In this document: positions 55,485 to 64,000 of the stretch, piece after piece
Layout of the letters: every line of letters starts with the position of its first letter
How positions within the stretch are numbered: the first letter of the stretch is position 1
NCBI RefSeq assembly: GCF_004745635.1
Contig: NZ_SRLB01000007.1
Coordinates: 246,416-310,415 of the forward strand
Length of the DNA: 64,000 bases
Reading direction: 5' to 3'
Origin: Methylobacterium nonmethylotrophicum
GTDB taxonomy: Bacteria > Pseudomonadota > Alphaproteobacteria > Rhizobiales > Beijerinckiaceae
Notes under the pieces: generated by a model
The model's database searches: none
What the model saw: only the letters and a program-made list of their open reading frames with translations
Told to the model about the DNA's origin: nothing
Translations under genes and position numbers: made by a program

Positions 55485-56063
55485 TCACGACAGATCGTGG
55501 AGGTCCTTGCCGGTCGGAACGCCGACCGTGAATTCGGAGAACGCGACGCTCAGGCCGGCGCGTTCCGGCGTACAGCACATCGGGCCGACGCTGTACGAGG
55601 ATACGGCGGGGAACGGGCACAGCCTCATCAGCAGCCAATTCCGTCCGTCGGACGACACCTGCAGCCGCAGCACGCCGGCGGCGACGGTCGCCCGCAGCCA
55701 GACATCCCCGGCATCGCGACCGTAGGGCGCGGTGGCCCAGTCCGACCGATCGATCGTCAGCACGCTGCCGATCATCGGGATCCCGTCCGACCACTCGATC
55801 CCGGCCTTGACCCACTCGCGGGGAGAGACCCGCACCATCAGTCCGGCCTGATCGTACAGCTCACGGTACTGGGCCCGGACCCGCACCTGCGCGGTGAAAT
55901 CACCCGCGGTTCTGACCTCGAAGACGTGCCCCGTGTCCCGGATGAAGCCGTAATGGGTCTCCCGCCAGAAATCCGTACCCCGATCCGTGACGACGTGCAG
56001 GATATCCCCGTCCAGACGCCAGTCGGCGGGCTCGTTGAGCCAAGAGCCGTCCTCGAAACCCAT
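55485..56063 (-). CDS. DUF1349 family protein
   Basis: 192 aa concanavalin-like beta-sandwich family. Characteristic blocks: WLNEPADWRLDGDILHVVTD, GTDFWRETHYGFIRDTGHVF, YDQAGLMVRVSPREWVKAGI. Start 56063 (MGFEDGSWL) has GCGAGGCGTGACG in front; ATG 56081 is an alternative. No reaction is established. Stands alone, convergent with the regulator gene 217 bp away. Confidence 0.85.
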   Translation of the reverse strand: MGFEDGSWLNEPADWRLDGDILHVVTDRGTDFWRETHYGFIRDTGHVFEVRTAGDFTAQVRVRAQYRELYDQAGLMVRVSPREWVKAGIEWSDGIPMIGSVLTIDRSDWATAPYGRDAGDVWLRATVAAGVLRLQVSSDGRNWLLMRLCPFPAVSSYSVGPMCCTPERAGLSVAFSEFTVGVPTGKDLHDLS

Positions 56064-56201
56064 CGTCACGCCTCGCCGCATCGCCCGTGCGGGCCATGCG
56101 CTCGAGCGTCGGTCGGCATCGTGCCTCCCGCCCGATCGACGACAGCCCTCTGCAGATCTGTTGCAGCCTGTCGCAGGGTCAAGAGAGGGAGGGGCCTCGA
56201 C

Positions 56202-58985
56202 CTACCCCTCCTTGCGCGCCGCCTTGAGCCGGTAGAGGGCATCCAGCGCCTCCCGCGGGCTCAAGGCATCCGGGTCGATCCCGTCGAGCAGGAGCCCGAC
56301 CGGATCGGGCTTCTCCACCGGCGGTGCCGGCGGGGGCGGGGCGGTCGGCATCGCCCCGAAGAGGGGCAGCTCGGCCGGCGCCTTCGTGCGGCCGCGGCCG
56401 CCCTCCCCCCGCTCCAATTCGGCCAGCAGCGCCTTGGCGCGGGCGATCACCGGGGCCGGGAGCCCCGCGAGGCGCGCGACCTGGAGGCCGTAGGAGCGGT
56501 CGGCGGCGCCCGGCACCACCTCGTGCAGGAACACCACGTCGCCCTTCCACTCGGTCACCTTGAGGGTGGCGTTGGAGAGGCGGTCCAGGCGCTGCGCCAG
56601 GCCGGTCAGCTCGTGGAAGTGGGTGGCGAAGAGCGCCCGGCAGCCATTGGTGCCGTGCAGGTGCTCCAGGCACGCCCAGGCGATCGACAGCCCGTCGAAG
56701 GTCGCGGTGCCGCGGCCGATCTCGTCGAGCACGACGAGGGAGCGCTTGGTCGCCTGGTTCAGGATCGCGGCAGTCTCGACCATCTCGACCATGAAGGTCG
56801 AGTGGCCCCGCGCCAGGTCGTCGGCGGCGCCGACTCGGGAAAAAAGCCGGTCGACGAGGCCGAGATGGGCGGACGTTGCCGGCACGTAGGCGCCCATCTG
56901 GGCGAGCACCGCGATCAGCGCGTTCTGGCGCAGGAACGTCGACTTGCCGCCCATGTTCGGGCCGGTGACGAGGAGGATCCGGCCCGCTTGCGTCCCCGAC
57001 AGGTCGCAGGCATTGGCGATGAAGGCCTCGCCGGCCTTCGTCAGCGCCGCCTCGACGACGGGGTGGCGCCCGCCCTCGATCCGGAAGGCGAGCCCGTCGT
57101 CGACGGTCGGCCGGGTCCAGTTCAGCTCGACCGCCAGTTCCGCGTGCGAGGCCGCGACGTCCAGCGCCGCGAGGGCGCTCGCCGCCGCCACGATCGAATC
57201 GGATTCCGCCATCACGGCCCGGGACAGGGTCTCGAAGATCTCGAGCTCCAGGGCGAGGCCGCGCCCGGCGGCGTTGGCGATCTTCGTCTCCAGCTCGCCC
57301 AGCTCGACGCTGGTGAAGCGCATCGCGTCCACCATGGTCTGGCGGTGGACGAAGGTGGCGCGCCAGGGATCCTTCAGGAGGGTCTCGCCGAAGGCCTGCG
57401 GCACCTCGATGTAGTAGCCGAGCAGGTTGTTGTGCTTGATCCGGAGCGTCCGGCAGCCGGTGTCGGCGGCGTAGCGGGCCTGGAGCCCGGCCACGACCTG
57501 ACGCGAATCGCGCTGGAGCGTGCGGGTTTCGTCCAGTTCCGCCCGGTAGCCCTCGCGCACGAAGCCGCCGTCACGGCGCTGGAGCGGCAGGTCGTCGGCG
57601 AGCGCCGCGGCCAGGTCGTCGGCCAGGTCCTCGCTCAGGCCCGCCAGGATCCGGGCGGCCTTGCCGATCTCGCCCGGCAGCGCCCCGGCGCCGGCCAGCG
57701 CCGTCGCGATGCCGCGGGCGGCGAGCAGGCCGTCGCGCAGGGCTGCAAGGTCGCGGGGCCCGGCCCGGCCGAGGCCGATCCGGGTGAGCGCCCGGGCCAT
57801 GTCGGGGGCGCGGGCCAGCTCGGCCCGTAATTCGGCGCGCAACGCCCCCTCGCCCACCAGGAACGCGACCGCGTCGTGCCGGCGCCGGATCAGCGCGAGG
57901 TCGGTCGAGGGGCCGGCGAGCCGCTCGGCCAGCAGCCGGGCGCCCGCGCCGCCGACCGTGCGGTCGATGGCGGCGAGCAGGCTGCCGGCCCGCTCGCCCG
58001 AGAGGGTGCGGGTGAGTTCGAGGTTCTGACGCGTCGCCGCGTCGATCATCAGGCTCGCGCCCGCCGCCTGGCGGGTCGGCGGGCTCAATGTGACCTTGGC
58101 GCCGAGCTGGGTGCGGGCGATGTAGTGCAGCACGGCGCCGGCCGCCGCGACCTCGACCCGGCTGAAGGCGCCGAAGCCGTCGAGGGTCTGGACGCCGAAC
58201 TGCTCCTTGAGCGCCCGCTCGGCGGAGGCCGGGTCGAGGTCGCCGCGGCCGACCGGCGTCACGGCGGCCCGGCTGTCGCGCCAGAGGCGGGCGAGGTCGG
58301 GATCCTGGTGGATCGCCTCCGCCATGACGATCTCGCGCGGGTCGAGCCGGGCGATCTCGGCGGCAAGCCCCGCGCCGTCGACCTCGCCGAGGGAGAACCG
58401 CCCGGTCGAGATGTCGACGGCCGCCAAGCCGTAGGCCCAGGCCGAGTCCGAGGCGCGCCGGCGGGCGAGCGCGAGCAGGACGTTGGCGCGGCCCGGATCG
58501 AGGAGGCGGTCCTCCGTGATGGTGCCGGGGGTGACGAGGCGCACCACCTCGCGCCGCACCACCGACTTCCCGCCCCGCTTCTTCGCCTCCGCCGGGTCCT
58601 CGGTCTGCTCGCAGACCGCGACCCGGTGGCCCAGCCCGATCAGGCGCTGGAGGTAGTCGTCGGAGCGCTCCACCGGCACGCCGCACATCGGGATGTCGGC
58701 GCCCGCATGCTTGCCGCGGCGGGTCAGCACGATGCCGAGAGCCCGCGAGGCGATCTCGGCATCCTCGAAGAACAGCTCGTAGAAATCCCCCATGCGGTAG
58801 AACAGCAGGGAGTCGGGATTCGCCGCCTTGATCTCGATGTACTGCGCCATCATCGGCGAGACCTTGGTCTCGTCGTCGGGGGCGGCGGCCCGGCGGGTGC
58901 GGGCGGGGGCTGGAGGCGCCTCGTCGGTCGGCGCGCAAGCCTCGTCGCGCAGCAGGCGGCGGCCGGTGTCGCTGTCCATCGTCAT
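56202..58985 (-). CDS. mutS: DNA mismatch repair protein MutS
   Basis: 927 aa, slightly longer than E. coli MutS through a 40-residue N-terminal extension ([20 protein letters not shown]). The mismatch-wedge motif is [15 protein letters not shown]. The C-terminal ABC-type ATPase has Walker [17 protein letters not shown], Walker B/D-loop [19 protein letters not shown], and [11 protein letters not shown]. It binds mispairs and recruits MutL. Start 58985 (MTMDSDTG) or 58979. The C-terminal end keeps a short Pro linker and tetramer-type helices. Confidence 0.96.
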   Translation of the reverse strand: MTMDSDTGRRLLRDEACAPTDEAPPAPARTRRAAAPDDETKVSPMMAQYIEIKAANPDSLLFYRMGDFYELFFEDAEIASRALGIVLTRRGKHAGADIPMCGVPVERSDDYLQRLIGLGHRVAVCEQTEDPAEAKKRGGKSVVRREVVRLVTPGTITEDRLLDPGRANVLLALARRRASDSAWAYGLAAVDISTGRFSLGEVDGAGLAAEIARLDPREIVMAEAIHQDPDLARLWRDSRAAVTPVGRGDLDPASAERALKEQFGVQTLDGFGAFSRVEVAAAGAVLHYIARTQLGAKVTLSPPTRQAAGASLMIDAATRQNLELTRTLSGERAGSLLAAIDRTVGGAGARLLAERLAGPSTDLALIRRRHDAVAFLVGEGALRAELRAELARAPDMARALTRIGLGRAGPRDLAALRDGLLAARGIATALAGAGALPGEIGKAARILAGLSEDLADDLAAALADDLPLQRRDGGFVREGYRAELDETRTLQRDSRQVVAGLQARYAADTGCRTLRIKHNNLLGYYIEVPQAFGETLLKDPWRATFVHRQTMVDAMRFTSVELGELETKIANAAGRGLALELEIFETLSRAVMAESDSIVAAASALAALDVAASHAELAVELNWTRPTVDDGLAFRIEGGRHPVVEAALTKAGEAFIANACDLSGTQAGRILLVTGPNMGGKSTFLRQNALIAVLAQMGAYVPATSAHLGLVDRLFSRVGAADDLARGHSTFMVEMVETAAILNQATKRSLVVLDEIGRGTATFDGLSIAWACLEHLHGTNGCRALFATHFHELTGLAQRLDRLSNATLKVTEWKGDVVFLHEVVPGAADRSYGLQVARLAGLPAPVIARAKALLAELERGEGGRGRTKAPAELPLFGAMPTAPPPPAPPVEKPDPVGLLLDGIDPDALSPREALDALYRLKAARKEG

Positions 58986-59287
58986 GAGATCTTGGGCTGT
59001 CGTCGGATCCGCGGCGAAGTGGTCTGCCAGACTAGCAGAGGCCCGCAGCCACGCTCCAGACCGGCACATCGGGGAAGATGGGGATGGTCGTCCCCTGCTG
59101 AAAATGGCGCGGCGACGGGCATTCGCGACGCAAGGCCGCCTGAGCCGGCCGGATCATGGCCCGACGGGACGGGTCCCCCGTCCGGAGGTGGTGGCGAGGA
59201 CGCCGACGGCGATGCAGCGCGAGCTGCCGCTCGCCTCTTCGCCGGGCATCGCCGCGCCGGCACCCGGCGCGACGAGAGCCCCGACCC
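58986..59287. other. Intergenic region upstream of mutS, nothing recognised
   Basis: 302 bp between mutS and the VOC gene, both on the minus strand. It should carry the mutS promoter. No supported frame, terminator or repeat was seen. Confidence 0.3.
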
Positions 59288-59677
59288 TCAGGCGATCAGG
59301 CCGCGGTCCAGTTCGAGCACCTTGAGCAGCTGGCCGTCCGGCATGCGCAGCGTCAGCATGCGGCCGAACGCCTCGTCGGCAACGCCCCGGACGATGCGGT
59401 CGGGCGCCCGGAGCCGCAGATGCGCCTCAAGGCGCTCAAGCGGCTCCGCGCTGACGAAGTGCAGCTCCACCGGCCCCGCCTCGGGACCGGGCGGATGCGC
59501 CAGCAGGCTGACATGCGAACTGCCGAAGCGCATCAGCGCCCAATCCCCGTCCCGGCTCCCATAGACCAGGGACCCGCCGAGCCGCTCGTAGAAGCCGATG
59601 GCGGACGCGATCTCCGCCACATGGACCATCGGCTGGACCTGAAGGCCGAACCCGCCCGCCGACACCGCGTCACCCAT
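59288..59677 (-). CDS. VOC-family (glyoxalase-like) protein
   Basis: 129 aa VOC fold: VQPMVHVAEIASAIGFYERL with GGSLVYGSRDGDWALMRFGS, ELHFVSAEPLERLEAHL and a C-terminal MLTLRMPDGQLLKVLELDR with the usual metal-position Glu. Its start overlaps the end of the ribbon-helix-helix gene by 8 nt, so it is co-translated with that regulator. Substrate unknown; fosfomycin- or bleomycin-type resistance proteins share the fold, which makes a stress or drug role possible. Confidence 0.82.
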   Translation of the reverse strand: MGDAVSAGGFGLQVQPMVHVAEIASAIGFYERLGGSLVYGSRDGDWALMRFGSSHVSLLAHPPGPEAGPVELHFVSAEPLERLEAHLRLRAPDRIVRGVADEAFGRMLTLRMPDGQLLKVLELDRGLIA

Positions 59678-59855
59678 CCCGTCCTCCTTGCCGCAAGTAG
59701 GCTTCCAGGGCGGCCGCGACGAGGTCCGAGAGGGACATCTGCGCGTCGAGGGCGCGGTACTTGACCCGCCGGACGAGGTCCGGCGGCAAGTACACGTTGA
59801 ACTGCTGCTTGGTGCGGCCTTCCGGCGGGCCGCGGCCCTCGTTCCGTCCGTTCAT
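59670..59855 (-). CDS. Ribbon-helix-helix (CopG-type) regulator
   Basis: 61 aa. A basic N-terminal tail is followed by the RHH fold: beta-strand KQQFNVYLPPDLVRRVK, then two helices (YRALDAQMSLSDLVAAALEA). The length and order are those of small autorepressors, including antitoxins. A near-perfect 24-bp palindrome begins 3 bp before its start codon. The downstream gene is a VOC protein, not a toxin. Confidence 0.85.
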   Translation of the reverse strand: MNGRNEGRGPPEGRTKQQFNVYLPPDLVRRVKYRALDAQMSLSDLVAAALEAYLRQGGRDG

Positions 59856-59858
59856 GGT

Positions 59859-59882
59859 AGCTTGCTAGCATGCTAGTAAGCT
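59859..59882. promoter_or_regulatory. Palindromic operator ahead of the RHH-VOC operon
   Basis: Half-sites AGCTTGCTAGC and GCTAGTAAGCT flank a central AT and are inverse complements with one mismatch. The centre also reads as two 8-bp direct repeats (TGCTAGCA, TGCTAGTA), the arrangement RHH dimers favour. It ends 3 bp from the RHH start codon, suited to autorepression. Confidence 0.7.
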
Positions 59883-60101
59883 GGGGGCAAGCGTCTCGGC
59901 GGACGGGACGGCGGCCACGGGTGCGGGCCGCGCCGCCTGCGCCGTCCACGCCGCGGCCTTGCGCCATCCTGGACGGCCGAGACGCCGGAGAGGACGGGCG
60001 CGCCGACCCGAGCCCGGCGGGTATCGCTTGAGCCTCAGGCCGTGCGGCTCTAAGGGACTCCTCCCACCGTCACCCGCACCGACCAGAAGAAGAAGGCAGG
60101 C

Positions 60102-62393
60102 ATGAGCGAGTCCCGCCCCGTCACCCGCCGCAAGCGCCCGACCTTCACCGACCAGGAGGCGCTGCTCTTCCACCAGCAGGGCCGCCCGGGCAAGCTGGAG
60201 GTGGTGGCGACGAAGCCGATGGCGACGCAGCGCGACCTGTCGCTCGCCTACTCGCCCGGCGTCGCCGTGCCGGTGCTGGCCATCGCGGACGATCCGGCGC
60301 TCGCCTACGACTACACCGCCAAGGGCAACCTCGTGGCGGTGATCTCGAACGGCACCGCGATCCTGGGCCTGGGCAATCGCGGCGCGCTCGCCTCCAAGCC
60401 CGTGATGGAGGGCAAGGCGGTCCTGTTCAAGCGCTTCGCCGACATCGATTCCTTCGACCTCGAGGTCGGCACCGAGGACGCCGAGGCGTTCATCAACTGC
60501 GTGCGCTACCTCGGGCCGACCTTCGGCGGCATCAACCTGGAGGACATCAAGGCCCCCGAGTGCTTCATCATCGAGGAGCGCCTGCGGGAACTGATGGACA
60601 TCCCGGTCTTCCACGACGACCAGCACGGCACCGCGATCATCTCGGCCGCCGGCATCATCAACGCCCTGCATCTCACCGGCCGCGACATTGCCGAGGCCCG
60701 CCTCGTCGTCAACGGCGCGGGGGCGGCGGGCATCGCCTGCATCGAGCTCGTCAAGGCGCTGGGCTTCCGCTCCGAGAACGTGATCCTGTGCGACACCAAG
60801 GGCGTGGTGTTCCAGGGCCGCACCGAGGGCATGAACCAGTGGAAGTCGGCGCACGCGGTCGCGACCGCGAAGCGCAGCCTCGCCGAGGCGATGGAGGGCG
60901 CCGACATCGTGTTCGGCCTCTCGGTGAAGGGCGCCTTCACGCCTGAGATGATCGCCTCGATGGCGCCGCAGCCGATCATCTTCGCGATGGCCAACCCCGA
61001 TCCGGAGATCACCGTCGAGGAGGTGGCCCAGGTCCGCGACGACGCCATCGTGGCGACCGGGCGCTCGGACTACCCGAACCAGGTCAACAACGTCCTGGGC
61101 TTTCCCTACATCTTCCGCGGCGCGCTCGACGTCCAGGCGACGACGATCAACATGGAGATGAAGATCGCGGCGGCGCAGGCGCTCGCCGCGCTCGCCCGCG
61201 AGGACGTGCCGGACGAGGTCGCGGCGGCCTACCAGGGCGCGCGGCCGCGCTTCGGGCGCGACTACATCATCCCGGTGCCGTTCGACCCGCGCCTCATCCA
61301 CACCGTGCCGCCGGCGGTGGCGAAGGCCGCGATGGAGACCGGCGTCGCCCGCAAGCCCATCGCCAACATGGACCGCTACCGGGCCCAGCTCTCGGCCCGC
61401 CGCGACCCCGTCGCCGGCACCCTCAACCGGGTGTTCGAGCGGGTGCGCAAGTTCCCCAAGCGCGTCGTCTTCGCCGAGGGCGAGGAGGAGGTGGTGATCC
61501 GCGCCGCCGTGTCCTTCGTCAACCAGGGCCTCGGCACCGCGATCCTGGTCGGGCGCGAGGACCGGGTGGTGGCCAATGCCGAGGCCGCCGGCATCGACCT
61601 GACGGGCCGCGACAACATCGAGATCCACAACGCCGCGAAGTCTCACCGCAACCAGGTCTACGCGCAGTTCCTCTACGCCCGGATGCAGCGCAAGGGCCTG
61701 CTGTTCCGCGACTGCCAGCGCCTGATCAACCAGGACCGCAACCACTTCGCGGCCTCGATGGTGGCGCTCGGCGACGCCGACGCGATGGTGACCGGCACCA
61801 CCCGCAACTACTCGATCGCTCTCGAGGACGTGCGCCGCGTGATCGATCACAAGCCCGGCCACCGGGTGATCGGCGTCTCGCTCTGCCTCGCCCGGGGCCG
61901 CGCGGTGCTGGTCGCCGACACGGCCATCCACGAGATGCCGAGCGCCGAGGAGATCGCCGGGATCGCCATCGAGGCCGCCGGCGTCGCCCGCCGCCTCGGC
62001 TACGAGCCGCGGGTGGCGCTCCTGTCCTTCTCGACCTTCGGCCATCCCAAGGCCGAGCGCGCCGAGAAGGTGCAGGAGGCGGTCAAGATCCTCGACGGGA
62101 TGCGGGTCGACTTCGAGTACGATGGCGAGATGGCGGCCGACGTGGCGCTCGACAAGGACCTGCTCGCCCAGTACCCGTTCAGCCGCCTCAAGCAGCCGGC
62201 CAACGTCCTGGTGATGCCGGCCTTCCACTCGGCCTCGATCTCCACCAAGATGCTGCAGGAGCTCGGCGGCGCCCAGGTGCTCGGGCCGCTGATCGTCGGC
62301 CTCGACAAGGCGGTGCAGATCGTCCCGCTCGGGGCGACCGATGCCGACCTCGTCAACATGGCGGCGCTCGCCGCCTACAACATCGGCGGGTAA
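60102..62393 (+). CDS. maeB: NADP-dependent malic enzyme with phosphotransacetylase domain
   Basis: 763 aa. The malic domain at about residues 30-165 ([40 protein letters not shown]) is followed by the NAD(P)-binding domain to about 425 ([20 protein letters not shown]). A C-terminal phosphotransacetylase-like domain spans 440-763 ([40 protein letters not shown]). It decarboxylates malate to pyruvate. The PTA part is usually inactive as a transferase and senses acetyl-CoA. AAGAAGGCAGG precedes the start. Monocistronic. Confidence 0.95.
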   Translation: MSESRPVTRRKRPTFTDQEALLFHQQGRPGKLEVVATKPMATQRDLSLAYSPGVAVPVLAIADDPALAYDYTAKGNLVAVISNGTAILGLGNRGALASKPVMEGKAVLFKRFADIDSFDLEVGTEDAEAFINCVRYLGPTFGGINLEDIKAPECFIIEERLRELMDIPVFHDDQHGTAIISAAGIINALHLTGRDIAEARLVVNGAGAAGIACIELVKALGFRSENVILCDTKGVVFQGRTEGMNQWKSAHAVATAKRSLAEAMEGADIVFGLSVKGAFTPEMIASMAPQPIIFAMANPDPEITVEEVAQVRDDAIVATGRSDYPNQVNNVLGFPYIFRGALDVQATTINMEMKIAAAQALAALAREDVPDEVAAAYQGARPRFGRDYIIPVPFDPRLIHTVPPAVAKAAMETGVARKPIANMDRYRAQLSARRDPVAGTLNRVFERVRKFPKRVVFAEGEEEVVIRAAVSFVNQGLGTAILVGREDRVVANAEAAGIDLTGRDNIEIHNAAKSHRNQVYAQFLYARMQRKGLLFRDCQRLINQDRNHFAASMVALGDADAMVTGTTRNYSIALEDVRRVIDHKPGHRVIGVSLCLARGRAVLVADTAIHEMPSAEEIAGIAIEAAGVARRLGYEPRVALLSFSTFGHPKAERAEKVQEAVKILDGMRVDFEYDGEMAADVALDKDLLAQYPFSRLKQPANVLVMPAFHSASISTKMLQELGGAQVLGPLIVGLDKAVQIVPLGATDADLVNMAALAAYNIGG

Positions 62394-62427
62394 CCGCCAT
62401 CCCGGAGCCTGGTAGGCTCCACGTCAT

Positions 62428-62569
62428 CCCATCCACGACCTCATCCTGAGGTGTCAGTCGATCGCAGATCGACTGGCCTCGAAGGAGGCATCCAGGGATC
62501 CCTGCGATTGCTGGAGGCCTCCTTCGAGGCTCCCTGACGGTCGCACCTCAGGATGAGGTCGCGGGTGGG
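62428..62569. repeat. Nested palindromic repetitive element
   Basis: Outer arms 62428-62453 and 62544-62569 (ACCTCATCCTGAGGTG and CACCTCAGGATGAGGT cores) are inverse complements with two mismatches. Inner arms 62476-62489 and 62517-62530 are perfect 14-bp complements (GCCTCGAAGGAGGC). The whole 142 bp can fold into one long branched hairpin. The form fits a dispersed intergenic repeat of Rhizobiales-type genomes. It lies 34 bp behind maeB and could also end its transcript. Confidence 0.75.
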
Positions 62570-62603
62570 AGAACGGGGACGCGGCACCCTTGCGCTGGCA
62601 CGC

Positions 62604-63188
62604 TCAATCGCCACCCGCCCCGCGGGCGGCCACCTCCCGCGCCCGGTCCCGCACCAGCTCTTCCGGCACCAACGTCGCTGCGTCCTGGCGCGCCGCGATG
62701 GCCGCGAGGCGCATGGGCCGGTACTCCCAGGCGTCGACCCCGACGTCGCAGGAGCGGGTCGTGTCGGGGAGCGTGCCGTGGGTGTGGCCGTAGAGGTGGC
62801 GGGTGCCGCGCCACAGGCCCGGCCAGGCCCGGTGGGCATAGTGCGCGAGGAACAGCCGCCACTCGCGGCCGTCCTCCCGGAGGGTCAGCCGCGCACTCTC
62901 GACCGGCGGGTCGGCCCAGGGCAGGTCGAGGACGCGGTTGCTGTCGTGGTTGCCGCGCACCAGCCGCTTGACGCCGTTGAGCCTGGCGAAGATCGCCGCG
63001 CAATGCGCGCGCTCAGCATGGGCCGCGAAGTCGCCGACATGCCAGACCTCGTCCTGCGGCCCGATCACGGCGTTCCAGTTCGCCACCAGGGTCTCGTCGT
63101 GCTCGGCGAGCGAGGCGAAGCGGCGGCCGCGCTGGCGCAGGATGTGGGCGTCGCCGAAATGCGTGTCGGCGGTGAAGAAGACGGCCAT
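62604..63188 (-). CDS. Metallophosphoesterase family protein
   Basis: 194 aa calcineurin-like phosphoesterase. Metal-binding motifs in order: FFTADTHFGD, VWHVGDFAAH, RLVRGNHDSN, LFLAHYAHRAWPG and LYGHTHGTLPD. This small group (PhoD-unrelated, MJ0912-like) hydrolyses phosphodiesters or nucleotides in vitro; the natural substrate is unknown. Start 63188 (MAVFFTADTHF) fits the family. Confidence 0.88.
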   Translation of the reverse strand: MAVFFTADTHFGDAHILRQRGRRFASLAEHDETLVANWNAVIGPQDEVWHVGDFAAHAERAHCAAIFARLNGVKRLVRGNHDSNRVLDLPWADPPVESARLTLREDGREWRLFLAHYAHRAWPGLWRGTRHLYGHTHGTLPDTTRSCDVGVDAWEYRPMRLAAIAARQDAATLVPEELVRDRAREVAARGAGGD

Positions 63189-63309
63189 GCGCACCCGGGT
63201 CGGAGCGGAACGGATGCGGGGTGAGATGGGGCGGCGGCGCCCGGCGGCACGGGGCCTGATCGCCGCGCGGAGCGCCGAGCAGCGTTCGTCGCCGGAGACT
63301 GTCTGAGTA

Positions 63310-63627
63310 TCAAGAACCTGCCATGCCTGGGCCGCGCGAGTAGCCGTCTTGCGGCTCGCTGTCAGCGGCTGGGCGATCGAGAAAGAACGGATTCTGATTG
63401 GTCTTTGCTCGGTAATTCCCATATCGGTTCAGGTATGTAAACAGCTTATCAAAATCTTCGTTCGTGGCATCTTCGGTAAGTGATGCCATCCAGTCGGCGA
63501 TCGCTTGCCTCACAGGCTCTGCATAATGCGGATATATTTTTAGGAAAAAATGCTCATGCTCGACCTGATCCTCAAGCCGCAGGGCCAAATTCGAGAATGT
63601 CTTGCTTGAGACTGGCATGAATCTCAC
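63310..63627 (-). CDS. Hypothetical protein, second gene of a disrupted cassette
   Basis: 105 aa. Acidic, helical middle (ALRLEDQVEHEHFFLKIYPH, VRQAIADWMASLTEDATNED) and a poorly ordered end. Its start codon overlaps the stop of the preceding GNAT-like gene (ATGA), so they formed one operon. GC is visibly lower than in neighbouring genes. No family recognised. Confidence 0.6.
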   Translation of the reverse strand: MRFMPVSSKTFSNLALRLEDQVEHEHFFLKIYPHYAEPVRQAIADWMASLTEDATNEDFDKLFTYLNRYGNYRAKTNQNPFFLDRPAADSEPQDGYSRGPGMAGS

Positions 63628-63925
63628 CGATACTGCTTGTGACTATCGTGGAACCGTAGCGCTGCATCTCTGTCAAAATTCAGGTAGCGGCCATCGTTGA
63701 AGCGTCCGGACGAAAAGCCCGGCAATGTCGGGTAAGTGGCGGGGTCGACGATCTCCATACCCAGGTTGCGGTACCAGGATAACAGGCGGGGGCCCCCTTT
63801 GGGATCGGCATGAAGCCACAGGCGGCCTTCGCATTCATTCAACGCGATGCAGGCAGCGACGTCGAGGGCTGCTCGGCCGATCATCTTCGGCTGCGCCACG
63901 TTTCCCCGCCGATCTGCTGACGCTA
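63624..63925 (-). pseudogene. GNAT-like gene, 5' end cut off by an IS5-like element
   Basis: The open frame runs from the IS edge (63925) to 63624, about 100 codons. The visible part (MIGRAALDVAACIALNECEG, RLWLHADPKGGPRLLSWYRN, LGMEIVDP) resembles the second half of a GNAT acetyltransferase, with the acetyl-CoA loop region at the very start. The N-terminal half is missing. A GTG at 63899 could restart translation but would give a protein without the first strands. The frame inside the IS hits a stop at once. The GNAT call is by pattern only. Confidence 0.55.
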
Positions 63926-64000
63926 GGGCCTGTTGTCACTTGAACCACAGTAGTGTGGAGGCAAGGCAAAGGACGCCCATGAAGCTGACGGCGGTCTTTT
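63926..64000 (-). mobile_element. End of an IS5-family-like insertion sequence (partial)
   Basis: The terminal-repeat-like GGGCCTGTTGTCACTTGAAC lies next to CTAG, a common target for this group. On the minus strand a frame ending at TGA (63938-63936) reads KTAVSFMGVLC then LASTLLWFK, typical of the C-terminus of IS5-group transposases. The rest of the element lies beyond the window. Confidence 0.7.

Noticed and set aside
59288..59855. RHH and VOC pair as a toxin-antitoxin system
   Set aside because: The partner has a glyoxalase-type fold with no toxin family resemblance, so only the regulatory layout is shared.

Overview
The window is a high-GC chromosomal segment from an alphaproteobacterium. 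It is most likely a Methylobacterium/Methylorubrum relative or another close member of the Hyphomicrobiales. This rests on the very high GC, the RNase E with a long acidic insert inside its S1 domain, the divergent amiC-mrcA / rne arrangement, the LOV-histidine kinase with single-domain regulator, the glnK-amtB pair and the polyhydroxybutyrate genes. No rRNA, CRISPR array or intact prophage is visible. The genus is inferred from gene content, not from a search.

Layout. 1-7.4 kb: cell-wall genes (PBP1A, cut by the window edge, and amidase AmiC) divergent from rne, which has a long leader. 7.7-9.0 kb: a soluble chemoreceptor. 9.1-12.3 kb: an ECF42-type sigma-factor locus (YCII protein, sigma factor, two VOC proteins, one SRPBCC protein) with two near-identical promoter-like sites of equal spacing. 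12.4-15.0 kb: an AT-richer island holding one repeat-rich, beta-propeller-like protein. 15.0-21.6 kb: housekeeping genes (methyltransferase, aminotransferase, DsbA-like protein, accB-accC, aat). 21.8-26.7 kb: a TonB-dependent receptor followed, after an inverted-repeat element, by a histidine kinase/LuxR-type regulator pair. 27.3-31.9 kb: ubiH-like, tesB and glnK-amtB, with a sigma-54-like promoter and a strong terminator.

31.9-34 kb: a relic of a group II intron just behind the amtB terminator, then a phasin-like gene and a PHB depolymerase. 34.3-40.5 kb: a DUF882 peptidase, a Popeye-like membrane cyclic-nucleotide protein, and an acyl-CoA ligase / enoyl-CoA hydratase / amino-acid-type binding protein cassette. 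40.95-41.35 kb: three identical tRNA-Arg(ACG) genes in a perfect 160-bp tandem array. 41.5-53.4 kb: mixed metabolic and envelope genes (succinate-semialdehyde dehydrogenase, PilZ, HerA-like ATPase, GST, IclR, TPR lipoprotein, leucyl aminopeptidase, EcsC, AmpG), with a candidate sRNA near 43.6 kb. 53.6-55.3 kb: the LOV kinase and its regulator, behind a general-stress-response-like promoter. 55.5-63.2 kb: DUF1349, mutS, a ribbon-helix-helix/VOC operon with a palindromic operator, malic enzyme, a nested palindromic repeat and a phosphoesterase. The last 0.7 kb is accessory: a two-gene cassette whose first gene is cut by an IS5-like element that runs off the window.

The most unusual local structures are the twin ECF42 promoters, the intron relic behind a terminator, the orphan terminator that marks a probable sRNA, the palindrome in front of the RHH-VOC pair, and the tRNA-Arg array.
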